From: G963675935 sp963675935
GTDB taxonomy: Bacteria > Planctomycetota > Planctomycetia > Pirellulales > Thermoguttaceae
Reading direction: 5' to 3'
Length of the DNA stretch: 64,000 bases
Assembly: GCA_963675935.2 (NCBI GenBank)
Contig: CAXXPV010000003.1
Span: 1,674,001 to 1,738,000 of the forward strand
The notes under the pieces are model-generated. The model had not been told where the DNA came from, ran no database searches, and saw only the letters and a list, made by a program, of their open reading frames with translations. A program made the position numbers and the translations under genes. Every line of letters starts with the position of its first letter. Within the stretch, counting starts at the first letter, position 1. This document shows, piece by piece, positions 7,662 through 16,980 of this stretch.

Positions 7662-8588
7662 ATGACAACAGTATCGCGACGAACCGGTTTTACTCTGGTT
7701 GAACTACTTGTGGTGATAACCATCATCGGAATTTTGATCGCGCTCTTGCTTCCGGCGGTGCAGGCGGCGCGCGAGGCGGCCAGAAAATTGCAGTGCTGCA
7801 ACAACCTCAAGCAGGTTGGCGTCGCCGCGAACCTCGCGCTTGAAAAGGTCGGCCACTTTCCCACCGGCGGCTGCTATTGGTATTCCGCCGGAAATCCCGA
7901 TTTGGGCGAGGGGGCGACTCAACCGGGCGGCTGGGTGTACAACGTCTTGCCCTACATGGAGCAGCAGCCTTTGCACGACCTCGGCCTCGGCGAGAGTTCG
8001 GCGAACAAAGCAGCAGCCGCCCAAAAACGTCTCCAGACGCCGCTTTCCTGGATGAACTGCCCCACGCGCCGAAGCCCTGAGACGTTTCCCAACGCCCGCA
8101 ACCGTTCCTTCGACGACGCCGCTCCTTCGACGCTCGCTCGAGGAGACTACGCCGCCTGCACGGGAGATAGCGTCAACATCCAACGCGAAGGCGATACGAG
8201 CCTCAAGTTTTACGGCGTCTGTTTCAGCATGAGCGTCATCTCCGCCGCCGACGTTTCGGACGGCACAAGCAACACTTACTTTGCAGGCGAAAAAGCGTTG
8301 AGTCCCGACCATTATTTTGATGGATGGGGTTATGGCGACGACGACACCATGTACACCGGCGACAACTACGACGTGCTCCGGGGGACGAACAATCCCGCGT
8401 GCCCCCTATTGATCGACACGCCGGGCAGCGACCCCTACGTCAGTTTCGGCAGCGCGCACGCCACCAGTTGCAACATGCTGCTTTGCGACGGCTCGGTGCA
8501 ACAGATCAGCTATTCGATCGAGGCCGAGGTTCACCGCTGCCTCGGCAACCGCAAGGACGGCGTGGCGATCGACGCGAAAAGTTTCTGA
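7662..8588 (+). CDS. DUF1559 domain-containing pseudopilin-like protein
   Basis: 308 residues from the ATG at 7662, which places the type IV prepilin signal at the very N-terminus (RRTGFTLVELLVVITIIGILIALLLPAVQAAREAARK, cleavage expected at G/F). The DUF1559 domain follows and ends with the family H-X9-DG motif (HATSCNMLLCDGSV). Hundreds of paralogues per genome are typical of planctomycetes, and their role (pseudopilus-like surface fibres or export) is unsettled. It is placed with the sigma/FecR/PEP-CTERM genes and upstream of the DUF4450 enzyme. Confidence 0.92.
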   Translation: MTTVSRRTGFTLVELLVVITIIGILIALLLPAVQAAREAARKLQCCNNLKQVGVAANLALEKVGHFPTGGCYWYSAGNPDLGEGATQPGGWVYNVLPYMEQQPLHDLGLGESSANKAAAAQKRLQTPLSWMNCPTRRSPETFPNARNRSFDDAAPSTLARGDYAACTGDSVNIQREGDTSLKFYGVCFSMSVISAADVSDGTSNTYFAGEKALSPDHYFDGWGYGDDDTMYTGDNYDVLRGTNNPACPLLIDTPGSDPYVSFGSAHATSCNMLLCDGSVQQISYSIEAEVHRCLGNRKDGVAIDAKSF

Positions 8589-8660
8589 GCAATAGGGCCT
8601 AAATCTGCTTGCCTCTGGCGGGCTCGCCATCCTACCCCTACAATCAACGCAGTATATTTA

Positions 8661-8780
8661 GTTTCTGTTGCGGAAAGAGGCGGTTGTCCGGATTGTCGCC
8701 TTTCGCTCCGCGAAAGCAGCGAGGAATTCGCGCTACTTTCGCGGAGCGAAAGGCGACACAAGGCTTTCCGCAACAGAAAC
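8661..8780. repeat. 120-bp MITE-like double palindrome, copy 1
   Basis: Outer arms GTTTCTGTTGCGGAAAG and CTTTCCGCAACAGAAAC; inner arms GTCGCCTTTCGCTCCGCGAA and its complement. It lies just upstream of the DUF4450 gene, so it is probably transcribed as its leader. A second, slightly diverged copy of the same length lies at 47218-47337. Confidence 0.9.
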
Positions 8781-8796
8781 TGTTTAGGAAACACCC

Positions 8797-11700
8797 ATGA
8801 GCCAAATCCCATCGCTACTGCTATGCGCCGCGTTGGCCGCAATGCTTGGCCCGAATGCCTTCGGCGGCGAGTCGTCGCCCACGGCGTATCGTGCCGAGGA
8901 CGGCGCCATCGTCCAACGCAATGGCCAACGGTTTTGCAACCGGCCGCTCTATTGCCCCAATAGTATGGGTTTTGTGATGGCCGGCGACCGGCCGTTCGCG
9001 CGGCTGATAAACAACAACTACTTTGGCGGCTCGTTGATGGTTGCCGTGGTACGCGGGGGCAAGGGAAAATGGCTTCACCAGTGCGCTGACGTTGCCGCCC
9101 GCTACCGTGCCGATCGCATGGAATGGATCGTCACCGACCCGATGTTCGCCGGCATGTCGGCGAGTTTCACGGTTGTGCCGTTGGCCGAAGGTGTCGGCTT
9201 GGGGGCTTGCGTGAAAATCAGCGGTGCTAAACCGGGTGATCGACTGGTGTGGGCCTATGGCGCGGTCATGCCGGAAGACTCCCTTGCGAATTGCTTGGAT
9301 CCGGTAGTTGATACAAATAGCGCCGGGCTAAATAGCAGGGCGGGCAAGATCGGCTCGCGCGGATTCTCGCCGGGCGACTGCAAGGGAAACAGCGTCACGG
9401 TCGAGGATCGGCGGTTCTCCATCATGCCACTCCCATCGAAGCGATGTACGGTGGTGGGTTATTGCAGCGTCGGCGGGCCGAAAACAGCAGACGCTGTTGC
9501 GTGGGAGGATCCCGTCGCACTGGCCGCCGGCACAGGCAAGGACATGCCTATCGCCGCCGGCGTCGTTTCGCTAGATAAAAATCCGGAAGTTTATTGGGCG
9601 GTGCAGGCGTTTGATGGAGATCGCCCGGGCAACACGACGAAGATTCAGGATGCCAAGGCTGCATTCGCGGCCGGTGTTGCACGGGCCGACTCGATTGCCA
9701 ATCGGGTGACGGTCCATACGCCCGACCCGGAGTTTGACGCGGCTGTTTCGGCGGCCGGCGCGGCGGTCGACGGCGTCTATCGCGGCGGCATTTTCACGCA
9801 TGGCGGGATGGCGTGGTCCGTTCCCTACCTCGGTTGGCGCACCCTTTTTGGCGGCATCGCCTACGGATGGCACGACCGTGTTCAAACCGAAGCCAAAATA
9901 TATATTGACTCGCAGGTTACGAAGTCCGATAAGCGCCTTCCCAAGTCGGATCCAAGCAAGGGTTACTCCCATGAGGCGTTCGAGTCTCGCTTCTTCGGAC
10001 GAGGATGGATTTCCACTGGGCAGTCGACGTTATACAACATGCAATCCCAGTTCTTCGACCAACTCGTCCGTGAGTGGCGGTGGACAGGCGATGCCAAGTT
10101 CGAGAAACTGCTTCGACCGGCTTTGGAACTGCACCTCGAACGGGCCAAGGAGTGCTTTGATCCCGATGACGATGGAGTTTATGAGAGCTACATCAATGTT
10201 TGGCCCACCGATTCCCAGTGGTACAACGGCGGCGGCTCGGCTGAGGAGACCGCTTATGTCTACTATGGCCACAAGGCGGCTCTCGAAATGGCCCGGCGGT
10301 CCGGCGACGCCGAAGCGATGAAACGCCACCAAATCCAGATCGAAAAAATCAAGAGCGGATTCTTCAAAAGCCTTTGGATTCCGCGGCTTGGTTATGTGGG
10401 CGCCTATCGCGAACAAGGCGGCCATCAACGACTGCACGAGGACTCGTGGCTCTATAGCATATTCCTTCCCATCGATGCCGGGCTCCTGAGCGTCGAGCAG
10501 GCGGCGCAAGCATTACACTACACCGAGTGGGGGCTGGAACGGCAGAAAATGCCCTTCGGTGGCGAACGCGTTTGGACCTCGAACTGGGTGCCGTCGGCGT
10601 GGTCGGTGCGCGAGATGTATCCTGGCGACTGCTGGAGCGTGGCGCTGGCCTATTGCCAGGCCGGCTTGCCGGATGATGCCTGGAAGGTTTTTCAGGGCAC
10701 GTATTTGGAATGTATGTATCACGGTCCCGCGCCCGGCGGTTTGGCCAGCGCCAACAGCGGCACGGATTTTTGCGACGTTTCGAGCATGTTTTGTCGTGCC
10801 GTGGTGGAAGGCATGTTCGGCTACGCTCCCGACTATCCCAATGGAGTCGTGCGGATTGCGCCGCAGTTGCCGAGCCATTGGGATCACGCCCAAATCGCCA
10901 CACCCGATGTTCGCCTTGATTATCGCCGGAAACCCAAAACCATTTCCCTGTGTGTGGAATTGCAGCGCGAGGCGGCAATGTTGATTTCACTGCCGGTGCG
11001 GACGAAAAAAGTTGTCGGGGTCAAGGTGAATGGCAAGGCGTTGACGTCGTGGCGATTGGAGGCGGGCTTCGGGAGAAGCTTGCTGAACATCGAGCTGCCA
11101 TTCGGCCGCAACGCCGACATCGTCGTCCAGTGTGCCGAATCGCTGCCACAATCGCTGCCCGTGGAATTGGCCGGCAATGTGGGCGAATCGGTTGAACTGC
11201 GCGTGCCCCAGGGTCGCCTCGGCAAGATCGATGATCCGCAACAGGCGTTGACCGACGTTCAATTGCGGGACGGCGTCCTCGTTGCCAAGCTCGCCAAGAA
11301 CCCGGGCCATCACTTGGCAATCGGTTTGGCGGATGTCGGCGGCGTTGCCCAGAGACAATTGTTCAAGATTCACATTGCCGATCCCCTCGCCGAAGCGGCA
11401 AGAGAAGCCAAGCAGGTCGAGGAAGTGCCCAAGGAAGCGAAATGGGAGTGCATCGACCTGAACGCAACCATGAACGGCGACGTGCGCATGATTTATCGAC
11501 AAAAATATCTCTCGCCACGCCCGAATACATGTTCCGTCCGCATCGGGTCGGACGGCTATTCTCCGTGGACCTTCGTCTATTGGGGGATTTCGGCGCCGGA
11601 GATCGACCTGACCAACGTGCCCAAGCTTCTTTCGGCGGGAAGGGTAGTGACGCCGCAAGGCGTGCCGTTCGCCTGGCATAAGGAGGATCGCAACATCGGT

Positions 11701-12135
11701 TTCACTTCGCTATGGGACAACTGGCCCAAGCAACTTACTGTGCCGGTCAAGAAGCGGGGCGAGGCGATATGGTTCTTGGTCTGCGGCTCCACCAATCCCA
11801 TGCAGTGCCGTATCGCCAACGCCGAGTTGCGCATGAACTACGCCGATGGCGTGGTCGAAAGAGTGGAGTTGATTCCTCCCTTGAACTATTGGAGCCTTTG
11901 CCCATTGGGCCCCGGTCGTCGCGAAGGGGCTGACTACAACTATCAGCGTGATTCGTTCTGTCTGCCGAAGACGCCGCCGGCCGTGGTGCAACTCGGCAAG
12001 AACTGCCGGGCAATGCTATTGAATCAGCGGCTGCGGCCCAATGTGGAATTGGAGAGTGTGACGCTGGAAACGTTGTCGCAGGAGGTCGTGGTGGGGTTGA
12101 TGGGCGTGACGGTAATGAATCCTGTCGTGCAATAA
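8797..12135 (+). CDS. Secreted DUF4450 / six-hairpin-glycosidase-like protein
   Basis: 1112 residues. Signal peptide about 1-24 (LLLCAALAAMLGPNAFGG). The N-terminal part (about 30-200: CNRPLYCPNSMGFVMAGDRP, GKWLHQCADVAARYRADRMEW) looks like DUF4450. The centre (about 310-720) has the helical, aromatic-rich pattern of an (alpha/alpha)6 barrel, with GGSAEETAYVYYG, HEDSWLYSIFLPIDAG and YPGDCWSVALAYCQAG blocks. The C-terminal 400 residues look beta-rich. DUF4450 proteins occur in polysaccharide-use loci of Bacteroidetes. A glycosidase or lyase role is inferred and the substrate is unknown. The catalytic acid could not be assigned. Confidence 0.65.
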   Translation: MSQIPSLLLCAALAAMLGPNAFGGESSPTAYRAEDGAIVQRNGQRFCNRPLYCPNSMGFVMAGDRPFARLINNNYFGGSLMVAVVRGGKGKWLHQCADVAARYRADRMEWIVTDPMFAGMSASFTVVPLAEGVGLGACVKISGAKPGDRLVWAYGAVMPEDSLANCLDPVVDTNSAGLNSRAGKIGSRGFSPGDCKGNSVTVEDRRFSIMPLPSKRCTVVGYCSVGGPKTADAVAWEDPVALAAGTGKDMPIAAGVVSLDKNPEVYWAVQAFDGDRPGNTTKIQDAKAAFAAGVARADSIANRVTVHTPDPEFDAAVSAAGAAVDGVYRGGIFTHGGMAWSVPYLGWRTLFGGIAYGWHDRVQTEAKIYIDSQVTKSDKRLPKSDPSKGYSHEAFESRFFGRGWISTGQSTLYNMQSQFFDQLVREWRWTGDAKFEKLLRPALELHLERAKECFDPDDDGVYESYINVWPTDSQWYNGGGSAEETAYVYYGHKAALEMARRSGDAEAMKRHQIQIEKIKSGFFKSLWIPRLGYVGAYREQGGHQRLHEDSWLYSIFLPIDAGLLSVEQAAQALHYTEWGLERQKMPFGGERVWTSNWVPSAWSVREMYPGDCWSVALAYCQAGLPDDAWKVFQGTYLECMYHGPAPGGLASANSGTDFCDVSSMFCRAVVEGMFGYAPDYPNGVVRIAPQLPSHWDHAQIATPDVRLDYRRKPKTISLCVELQREAAMLISLPVRTKKVVGVKVNGKALTSWRLEAGFGRSLLNIELPFGRNADIVVQCAESLPQSLPVELAGNVGESVELRVPQGRLGKIDDPQQALTDVQLRDGVLVAKLAKNPGHHLAIGLADVGGVAQRQLFKIHIADPLAEAAREAKQVEEVPKEAKWECIDLNATMNGDVRMIYRQKYLSPRPNTCSVRIGSDGYSPWTFVYWGISAPEIDLTNVPKLLSAGRVVTPQGVPFAWHKEDRNIGFTSLWDNWPKQLTVPVKKRGEAIWFLVCGSTNPMQCRIANAELRMNYADGVVERVELIPPLNYWSLCPLGPGRREGADYNYQRDSFCLPKTPPAVVQLGKNCRAMLLNQRLRPNVELESVTLETLSQEVVVGLMGVTVMNPVVQ

Positions 12136-12275
12136 TTCTATTGGGGCAGGATACGTTTATCGATCTGCACTTTGCGATGGCTACCTATGCAAAATTCAAC
12201 CCGAAAAAAGACGAACTCCAGCATGTTCAGCCGCAAACTCGGCCCGGCAAGACAATTCCACATGCGTTGGCCGTT

Positions 12276-13484
12276 CTATTTCCCGCTCTTCACCGGCCAG
12301 TGCTTGAACAGCCCGCTCAGAATTCCCTTGCCGACCTCCGGCTGCTCGCCGCCTTCGCCCGATAGGACTTTGCCCAGGGCCACGAGCGATTGCGTGACGG
12401 CCGCCTTCGGCGCGCTCTCGATCAGAGGCACGCCGTTGTTGCGAGCCTCGATCATTGTGCGATAATCGTTCGGGATTTGCCAAAAAACCTCTTTGCCGAT
12501 CGTCTCCTCGGCCTTCTTCAACGTGATCTGGCCGCTTTCGAGGCCCACGCGGTTGACGATGATCTTCACCTTCTCGGCCATGCCTTCCATGGCGCCGAAT
12601 GACATCATCAGCCGCACCACGTTTCGCAGACACGGCAGATCGAGCTGCGTGATAAGAAGAATGTCGTTGGCCATTTCCAACGCGACCAGATCGAGGGCCG
12701 TGTAGCCCTTCGATAGGTCGAGCACCACGTGGGTGAACGTCGCCTTCAGCAGCCCGATGACGCGTTGCAAGTCGTCAGGCGAAATCAGCGCGATGTCTTC
12801 CAATTGCACCGGCCGGGGCAGCAGATACAGACCCGACGAATGCCGCGTCAGCGACCGCTTCAGCAAAGTGAAGTCGAGCCGCGTGACGTTTTGGGCGACA
12901 TCGACCAACGTGTAGTCGGGAATCGTGTCGAGAAAAACGTCGGCGTCGCCAAGGCACAGATCGAGGTCGATTAGCGCGACGGAGTTTTGCGTGTTTTGGG
13001 CCAGTGTGCAGCCGAGATTGACGGCCACGCTGGTCGTGCCGACGCCGCCGATGGCGCCGGCCACGGCGATCACCTGGCTTCCGCGCGGACGCGATTCGCC
13101 ATGACCAAAGCGGCGGTCGTTGATGCGTCCCAAGGCCGCCAAAAGGTCTTCAAGCCGCACGGGCTGGGTCAAAAACTCCTTGGCGCCCGCGCGAAGGGCC
13201 TGCAAAATCAGGCTCCCGTCGTTCGACGAACTGACGACCAGCACGGCACAATTGGGCGAAGCGGCGGCCAGCCGAGTGACTAGTTCGAGCGCCTTCTGTG
13301 GATCGGCGTCGATGGCCACCAGGCCGATGTCCGGATTGGTTTGGGCCACGACATCGGCGAAGAACTCGTACCGAGAACACTCGGCCTCGAGCCAAATCAT
13401 ATCCATTCCCAACAGCATCGCCTTGAGCGATTCTCGTTGCGAGTCGTTGGGATCGACGATAGCTAGGCGTAGAACATTGCTCAT
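12276..13484 (-). CDS. cpaE: CpaE/TadZ-like pilus assembly ATPase-fold protein
   Basis: 402 residues. Receiver-like N-terminal domain (about 5-125, without an obvious phosphorylation triad) and a MinD/ParA-type P-loop domain (about 135-370). In the family this protein places the tad pilus machinery at the cell pole. The nucleotide loop reads AIGGVGTTS (about 144-152): the signature lysine of the deviant Walker motif is isoleucine and the Walker lysine is threonine, so nucleotide binding may be altered. It is the last gene of the minus-strand tad cluster, 3 nt after the secretin stop. No cpaF, tadB or tadC follows. Confidence 0.88.
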   Translation of the reverse strand: MSNVLRLAIVDPNDSQRESLKAMLLGMDMIWLEAECSRYEFFADVVAQTNPDIGLVAIDADPQKALELVTRLAAASPNCAVLVVSSSNDGSLILQALRAGAKEFLTQPVRLEDLLAALGRINDRRFGHGESRPRGSQVIAVAGAIGGVGTTSVAVNLGCTLAQNTQNSVALIDLDLCLGDADVFLDTIPDYTLVDVAQNVTRLDFTLLKRSLTRHSSGLYLLPRPVQLEDIALISPDDLQRVIGLLKATFTHVVLDLSKGYTALDLVALEMANDILLITQLDLPCLRNVVRLMMSFGAMEGMAEKVKIIVNRVGLESGQITLKKAEETIGKEVFWQIPNDYRTMIEARNNGVPLIESAPKAAVTQSLVALGKVLSGEGGEQPEVGKGILSGLFKHWPVKSGK

Positions 13485-13487
13485 ATT

Positions 13488-15188
13488 CTACTTTACTACG
13501 TCATATCCGACTGGGCCGATAAATCCTGGGGGGCCATTCCTGGCTTCCCGCGGGCTTCCAGCCCCAGAATCGTTCGTTTTGGCCGGAGAATACCGATTAT
13601 TCGGGCCGGCGTTCGACGCCGCGGCGTTGCGAGCTGGCCGGCGGGCCGTGTCGCTCGGTTGCGGCGAGGGCACGGTTTCGGCCGGGCTGCCGATCATCCC
13701 GTCGGGAGGCGGATTGCCGCAGTCGCCGGCGTTCGCACCGTTGCCGTTGCAATCGCCGCAATTGCCCTTCGGACACTTGGGCACTTCGATGTGTCCCTTC
13801 ATATACAATTCCCAATCGCTGGGGCTTGTGGTTTCCATGCCAGGCCCGCACGGCGGAACCTCGCAGGCGTCGAGCGGATCGACCAATTCGGGCGTTACGA
13901 GGATCAACAGTTCGACTTCGTTGCGCTGCTCGTTGACATTGCGGAACGCTGCTCCAAGATAGGGCAGATCGCCGATCCAGGGCAAGCCCGCGTTTTGGGC
14001 CTCGAGCCGGGTCTGCACCAATCCGGCGATGGCCAGCGTCTGGCCGGCCATCAACTCGACGGCCGTGTTGGCGTCGCGCGATTTGATGCCCGGCACCGTC
14101 GTGCCTTGAATCGTCGTGCTGGTCGAATAATCGAGTTCGCTGATCATCGGTTTGACCTCGAGGCGGATTTTTCCATTGCCCAACACGATGGGCACGAACT
14201 CGATCTGGGTGCCGTACGATTGCCAGTCGATCGAGAGGGTGCCGAGGCTCTGGGGCGTCGGCACGGGGATTTTTCCGCCGGAGTTGAACGAAGCCGCCCG
14301 GCCGCTGACGGTCACCAACGTCGGCTCCGACATGATTTTCATCAGATTGTCCTGCCGCAGCGCGTCCAACACGCCGAAAAAGGCGTTGCTGCCGCTGCCA
14401 ATGTTGAACGCGAACGTCGATGGCGAGGCCGTGCGGAACAGATTGGCCGGCGACGTAAGTTCGCTGGGGTTGGCGTCGGCCAAAAGACCGGTCGGCCCGG
14501 ACGTCACGATGTTGCCGCCGGTGACTTTGCTCCAGTCGAATCCGAACTGGCGCAGCTTGGTGCGCGACACCTCCATCACCTTGACATGCAACAACACTTG
14601 TTGGACGCCGCCGACGGTCATTCCGTTGATGACCTTCGGGTAATACTGTTCGGCGATCTGGATGATGCGGTCGATATGTTCGTTTTTATCGACGAATCCC
14701 GAAATCATCACGGCGTTCGCTACCGGCACGACCTTCAACGCGGCCTCCGGAAACGCCGCTTTCAGCATCATTTCCAGTTGCCGGACATCACCCAGGACAA
14801 GCACGTCGATGGTGAAGAGTTTCTTGTTTTCGTCCCACAGATTGACCTGGGTCACGCCCGCCACCTTCGTCGAAATCTGAATCTGGTTAGGCGACAGGGT
14901 GACGAGTTCCAGGACGTCGGAATTGCCGACCTGAACCTGAAGAATTTTCTTCTCCGTCGTGAGAATCCGGCTGGTGTGAACGATCATTTCCAGCCGCTCG
15001 GTGGGAGCCTGAACCTTGTACATAACCGACGGCGCGACCAGCGTGCCAGAAGCGGCGGGCGTGGCGGAAGCGGCGGGCAAACCAGACGCGGCATCGGGAG
15101 CGGGAGGCTGCTGGGCAAGAGCTGCCAACGGCGAAAGCCACGCGGCGGTCAGAATCACGATAAGCCGTCGAATCGATCGCGTATACAT
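13488..15188 (-). CDS. cpaC: Tad/type II secretin, CpaC/RcpA family
   Basis: 566 residues from the ATG at 15188, chosen for the signal peptide (RRLIVILTAAWLSPLAALAQ). An upstream in-frame ATG at 15224 would spoil it. An N-terminal pilus-assembly domain with BON-like repeats (about 60-190) is followed by the secretin domain (about 230-450, with SEPTLVTVSGRAASFNSGGK and AGLVQTRLEAQNAGLPWIGDLPYLG split by a short loop). The C-terminal tail is Pro/Gly/Asn/Cys-rich (CPKGNCGDCNGNGANAGDCG) and not part of the family. It forms the outer-membrane channel of the Flp pilus. Confidence 0.9.
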   Translation of the reverse strand: MYTRSIRRLIVILTAAWLSPLAALAQQPPAPDAASGLPAASATPAASGTLVAPSVMYKVQAPTERLEMIVHTSRILTTEKKILQVQVGNSDVLELVTLSPNQIQISTKVAGVTQVNLWDENKKLFTIDVLVLGDVRQLEMMLKAAFPEAALKVVPVANAVMISGFVDKNEHIDRIIQIAEQYYPKVINGMTVGGVQQVLLHVKVMEVSRTKLRQFGFDWSKVTGGNIVTSGPTGLLADANPSELTSPANLFRTASPSTFAFNIGSGSNAFFGVLDALRQDNLMKIMSEPTLVTVSGRAASFNSGGKIPVPTPQSLGTLSIDWQSYGTQIEFVPIVLGNGKIRLEVKPMISELDYSTSTTIQGTTVPGIKSRDANTAVELMAGQTLAIAGLVQTRLEAQNAGLPWIGDLPYLGAAFRNVNEQRNEVELLILVTPELVDPLDACEVPPCGPGMETTSPSDWELYMKGHIEVPKCPKGNCGDCNGNGANAGDCGNPPPDGMIGSPAETVPSPQPSDTARRPARNAAASNAGPNNRYSPAKTNDSGAGSPREARNGPPGFIGPVGYDVVK

Positions 15189-15253
15189 CCTTGTATTTCC
15201 TGTTTTAAGCCTTTGTCGCGGCAATCCTTGCCGCCTGGGCTAAGTGGCTGCGG

Positions 15254-15345
15254 GTAAACTGGTCTTGGGTCTTTGGGCTTCGGTCTTGGCACGAAGGCCT
15301 AAGCCCCAAGACCCATTCCCATTGGTTGCGGCTCTGCCGCGCTAG
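15254..15345. repeat. Dispersed repeat 'CCTAGCGCGGCAGAGCCGC', copy 2 (reverse)
   Basis: Complementary to the copy at 3956-4050: the right edge reads GCGGCTCTGCCGCGCTAGG and the interior again holds GGTCTTGGGTC / AAGCCCCAAGACCC arms. It fills the gap between cpaB and cpaC. Confidence 0.8.
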
Positions 15346-15364
15346 GCTAAAGCATAACCTACTA

Positions 15365-16432
15365 CTAAATAGGGCCATCTCCATCGGATTGCTTGGAAGC
15401 CGGTTCCGGATTCCGCGGCTCATCGGACGGGGCGTTCTCGACGGCCGAGGCCCCCTCGCCTTTCGGCTCACCTTGGGTGGTTCCCGGCTTCGGCGGCTTC
15501 GTCTTCAGCATCTCGAATGGCGCCGAAGCGTTTTGCGCATCCCTCTCAAACTTCACTTCGCCAAGCTCGTTTGCCTTGATGACTCGCATGGTCCAGATGG
15601 TTCGCGGCCTGGACGCTTCGGTCGTCTGGGGAGCGGTTGGCGCGGGAACGGTCTTGGCGGCGCGCGACCCCGACGATATTTCCGGCTCGCGATCCGATCG
15701 GACCGCCGCGCCGAACAACTCGGCCGGCCTCGCCTGCGCGTCGGCCACTCGCTGATCGTCCTCGGGGCTTCGCATCACCAGATTGATCGTGCCCATCTCG
15801 GTAGCCAGCATTATCTTGGCCGCCTGTTCTGGCGTGACCAACAGCGAGATGGTCTTCGCGGCGATCGACTTGCCGTCGCCCTCCTTCTCGACGCCCAACA
15901 CGTCGTTGACGGCAAATACCTTGACGTTTTGCAGGATTGTCCGGGTAACGGTCTCATTGATCCCTTTGTTGGCGTCGCGCACCAGATGGACCATCACGTC
16001 GACGTGATCGCCGGGCAAAATCAGGCTGCCGCCGCCGCTCACCAAATCGACCTTGACCGTCACGACTCGCAAACCAGAGGTGATCATGGCCGCGGCGCCC
16101 TGCTGCGACACTCCCTTGGCGAAAAGCTTGCCTTCGAGGATCGGCTCGCCGGAATAGAGCCGCGTGCGGGTGCGCCGGCCCTCGACGTCCGCAACGACCG
16201 AAACGGTTCCAGCCGGAATCTTGCCCTTCGGCCAATTTTCCAGCTTGATTTGCTTGGCGGACAGCATTTCGCCCATGCCGACGTCGGCCGTGGCCACCAC
16301 GACAGGCTCGGTCCCGCCGGCTACCATGTCCGGCTTGTCGGTCCACGTGGTCATCACCCGCGTGATGCCGATCGACGCCACCAGACCGCAGCCCAGGGCC
16401 AACAACAGTAGGGCAAGTGATTTAGGTCGCAT
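15365..16432 (-). CDS. cpaB: Flp pilus assembly protein CpaB (RcpC/SAF domain)
   Basis: 355 residues from the ATG at 16432, immediately before the membrane anchor (MRPKSLALLLLALGCGLVASIGITRVM). The longer open frame adds an N-terminus without such an anchor. A SAF domain (about 45-110: DVGMGEMLSAKQIKLENWP) and the RcpC-like middle (about 120-230: GDHVDVMVHLVRD, TRTILQNVKVFAV) are present. The C-terminal 110 residues are a low-complexity Pro/Glu/Lys tail. CpaB is a periplasmic partner of the secretin. It lies between tadE and cpaC, with a dispersed repeat downstream. Confidence 0.9.
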   Translation of the reverse strand: MRPKSLALLLLALGCGLVASIGITRVMTTWTDKPDMVAGGTEPVVVATADVGMGEMLSAKQIKLENWPKGKIPAGTVSVVADVEGRRTRTRLYSGEPILEGKLFAKGVSQQGAAAMITSGLRVVTVKVDLVSGGGSLILPGDHVDVMVHLVRDANKGINETVTRTILQNVKVFAVNDVLGVEKEGDGKSIAAKTISLLVTPEQAAKIMLATEMGTINLVMRSPEDDQRVADAQARPAELFGAAVRSDREPEISSGSRAAKTVPAPTAPQTTEASRPRTIWTMRVIKANELGEVKFERDAQNASAPFEMLKTKPPKPGTTQGEPKGEGASAVENAPSDEPRNPEPASKQSDGDGPI

Positions 16433-16452
16433 GGAAAAAATGGAAAACTGTG

Positions 16453-16980
16453 TTATTGGACAGTCTCGCGTCGCATGACCGTACTCGACTTCAGTTGTGC
16501 GCTCGAACTCATAAACCAAGGCGCCGGAAGCCAACTCACCTTGCTAAACGGAACGGTAACCGTCACGGTGACCGGATCGCCATAGGCGGCCGATGTAGGT
16601 TCGGCCGGGTTCATCGTCACCGTGGCGCCCGAGACGCCCGAGTTCTTCAAATACGTTGTAACCTTGGTGGTCACTTCGGCCGCCAGGGCTGTCTGCGAGT
16701 CCAAAACGGCCAGCCTGGCTCCTTCTCGCGAGGCGTTCGTCAATATCTGCTGGACCATAATGGCTCGCCCAATTTCGATCATTCCAAAAACCAACAGCAA
16801 AAACACGGGCGCAACGATAGCAAACTCAACGGCAGCCGCGCCTTGTCGATTTATTCGGCACGACCGGCAAGCTCCCTCTAGCTTAACCTTCCGAGTGCGC
16901 GGAATTTGCTGATGCGGGAACATTTGCCGGCTAACCAGGCGTTTCATAATGCACATAGTGGGTAATGTGGGTGTGTTCAT
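16453..16980 (-). CDS. tadE: TadE-like pseudopilin
   Basis: 175 residues. The start at 16980 overlaps the prepilin peptidase stop (ATGA), indicating translational coupling; the longer upstream open frame is in the peptidase gene and is not used. The TadE motif GAAAVEFAIVAPVFLLLVFGMIEIGRAI lies at about residues 46-73, followed by an extracytoplasmic domain. TadE/F are minor pseudopilins matured by the tad prepilin peptidase. The next gene, cpaB, starts 20 nt downstream. Confidence 0.88.
   Translation of the reverse strand: MNTPTLPTMCIMKRLVSRQMFPHQQIPRTRKVKLEGACRSCRINRQGAAAVEFAIVAPVFLLLVFGMIEIGRAIMVQQILTNASREGARLAVLDSQTALAAEVTTKVTTYLKNSGVSGATVTMNPAEPTSAAYGDPVTVTVTVPFSKVSWLPAPWFMSSSAQLKSSTVMRRETVQ

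Noticed and set aside
13659..15257. 532-codon plus-strand ORF antisense to the secretin
   Set aside because: A shadow frame of a high-GC gene; the minus-strand product is a clear secretin.
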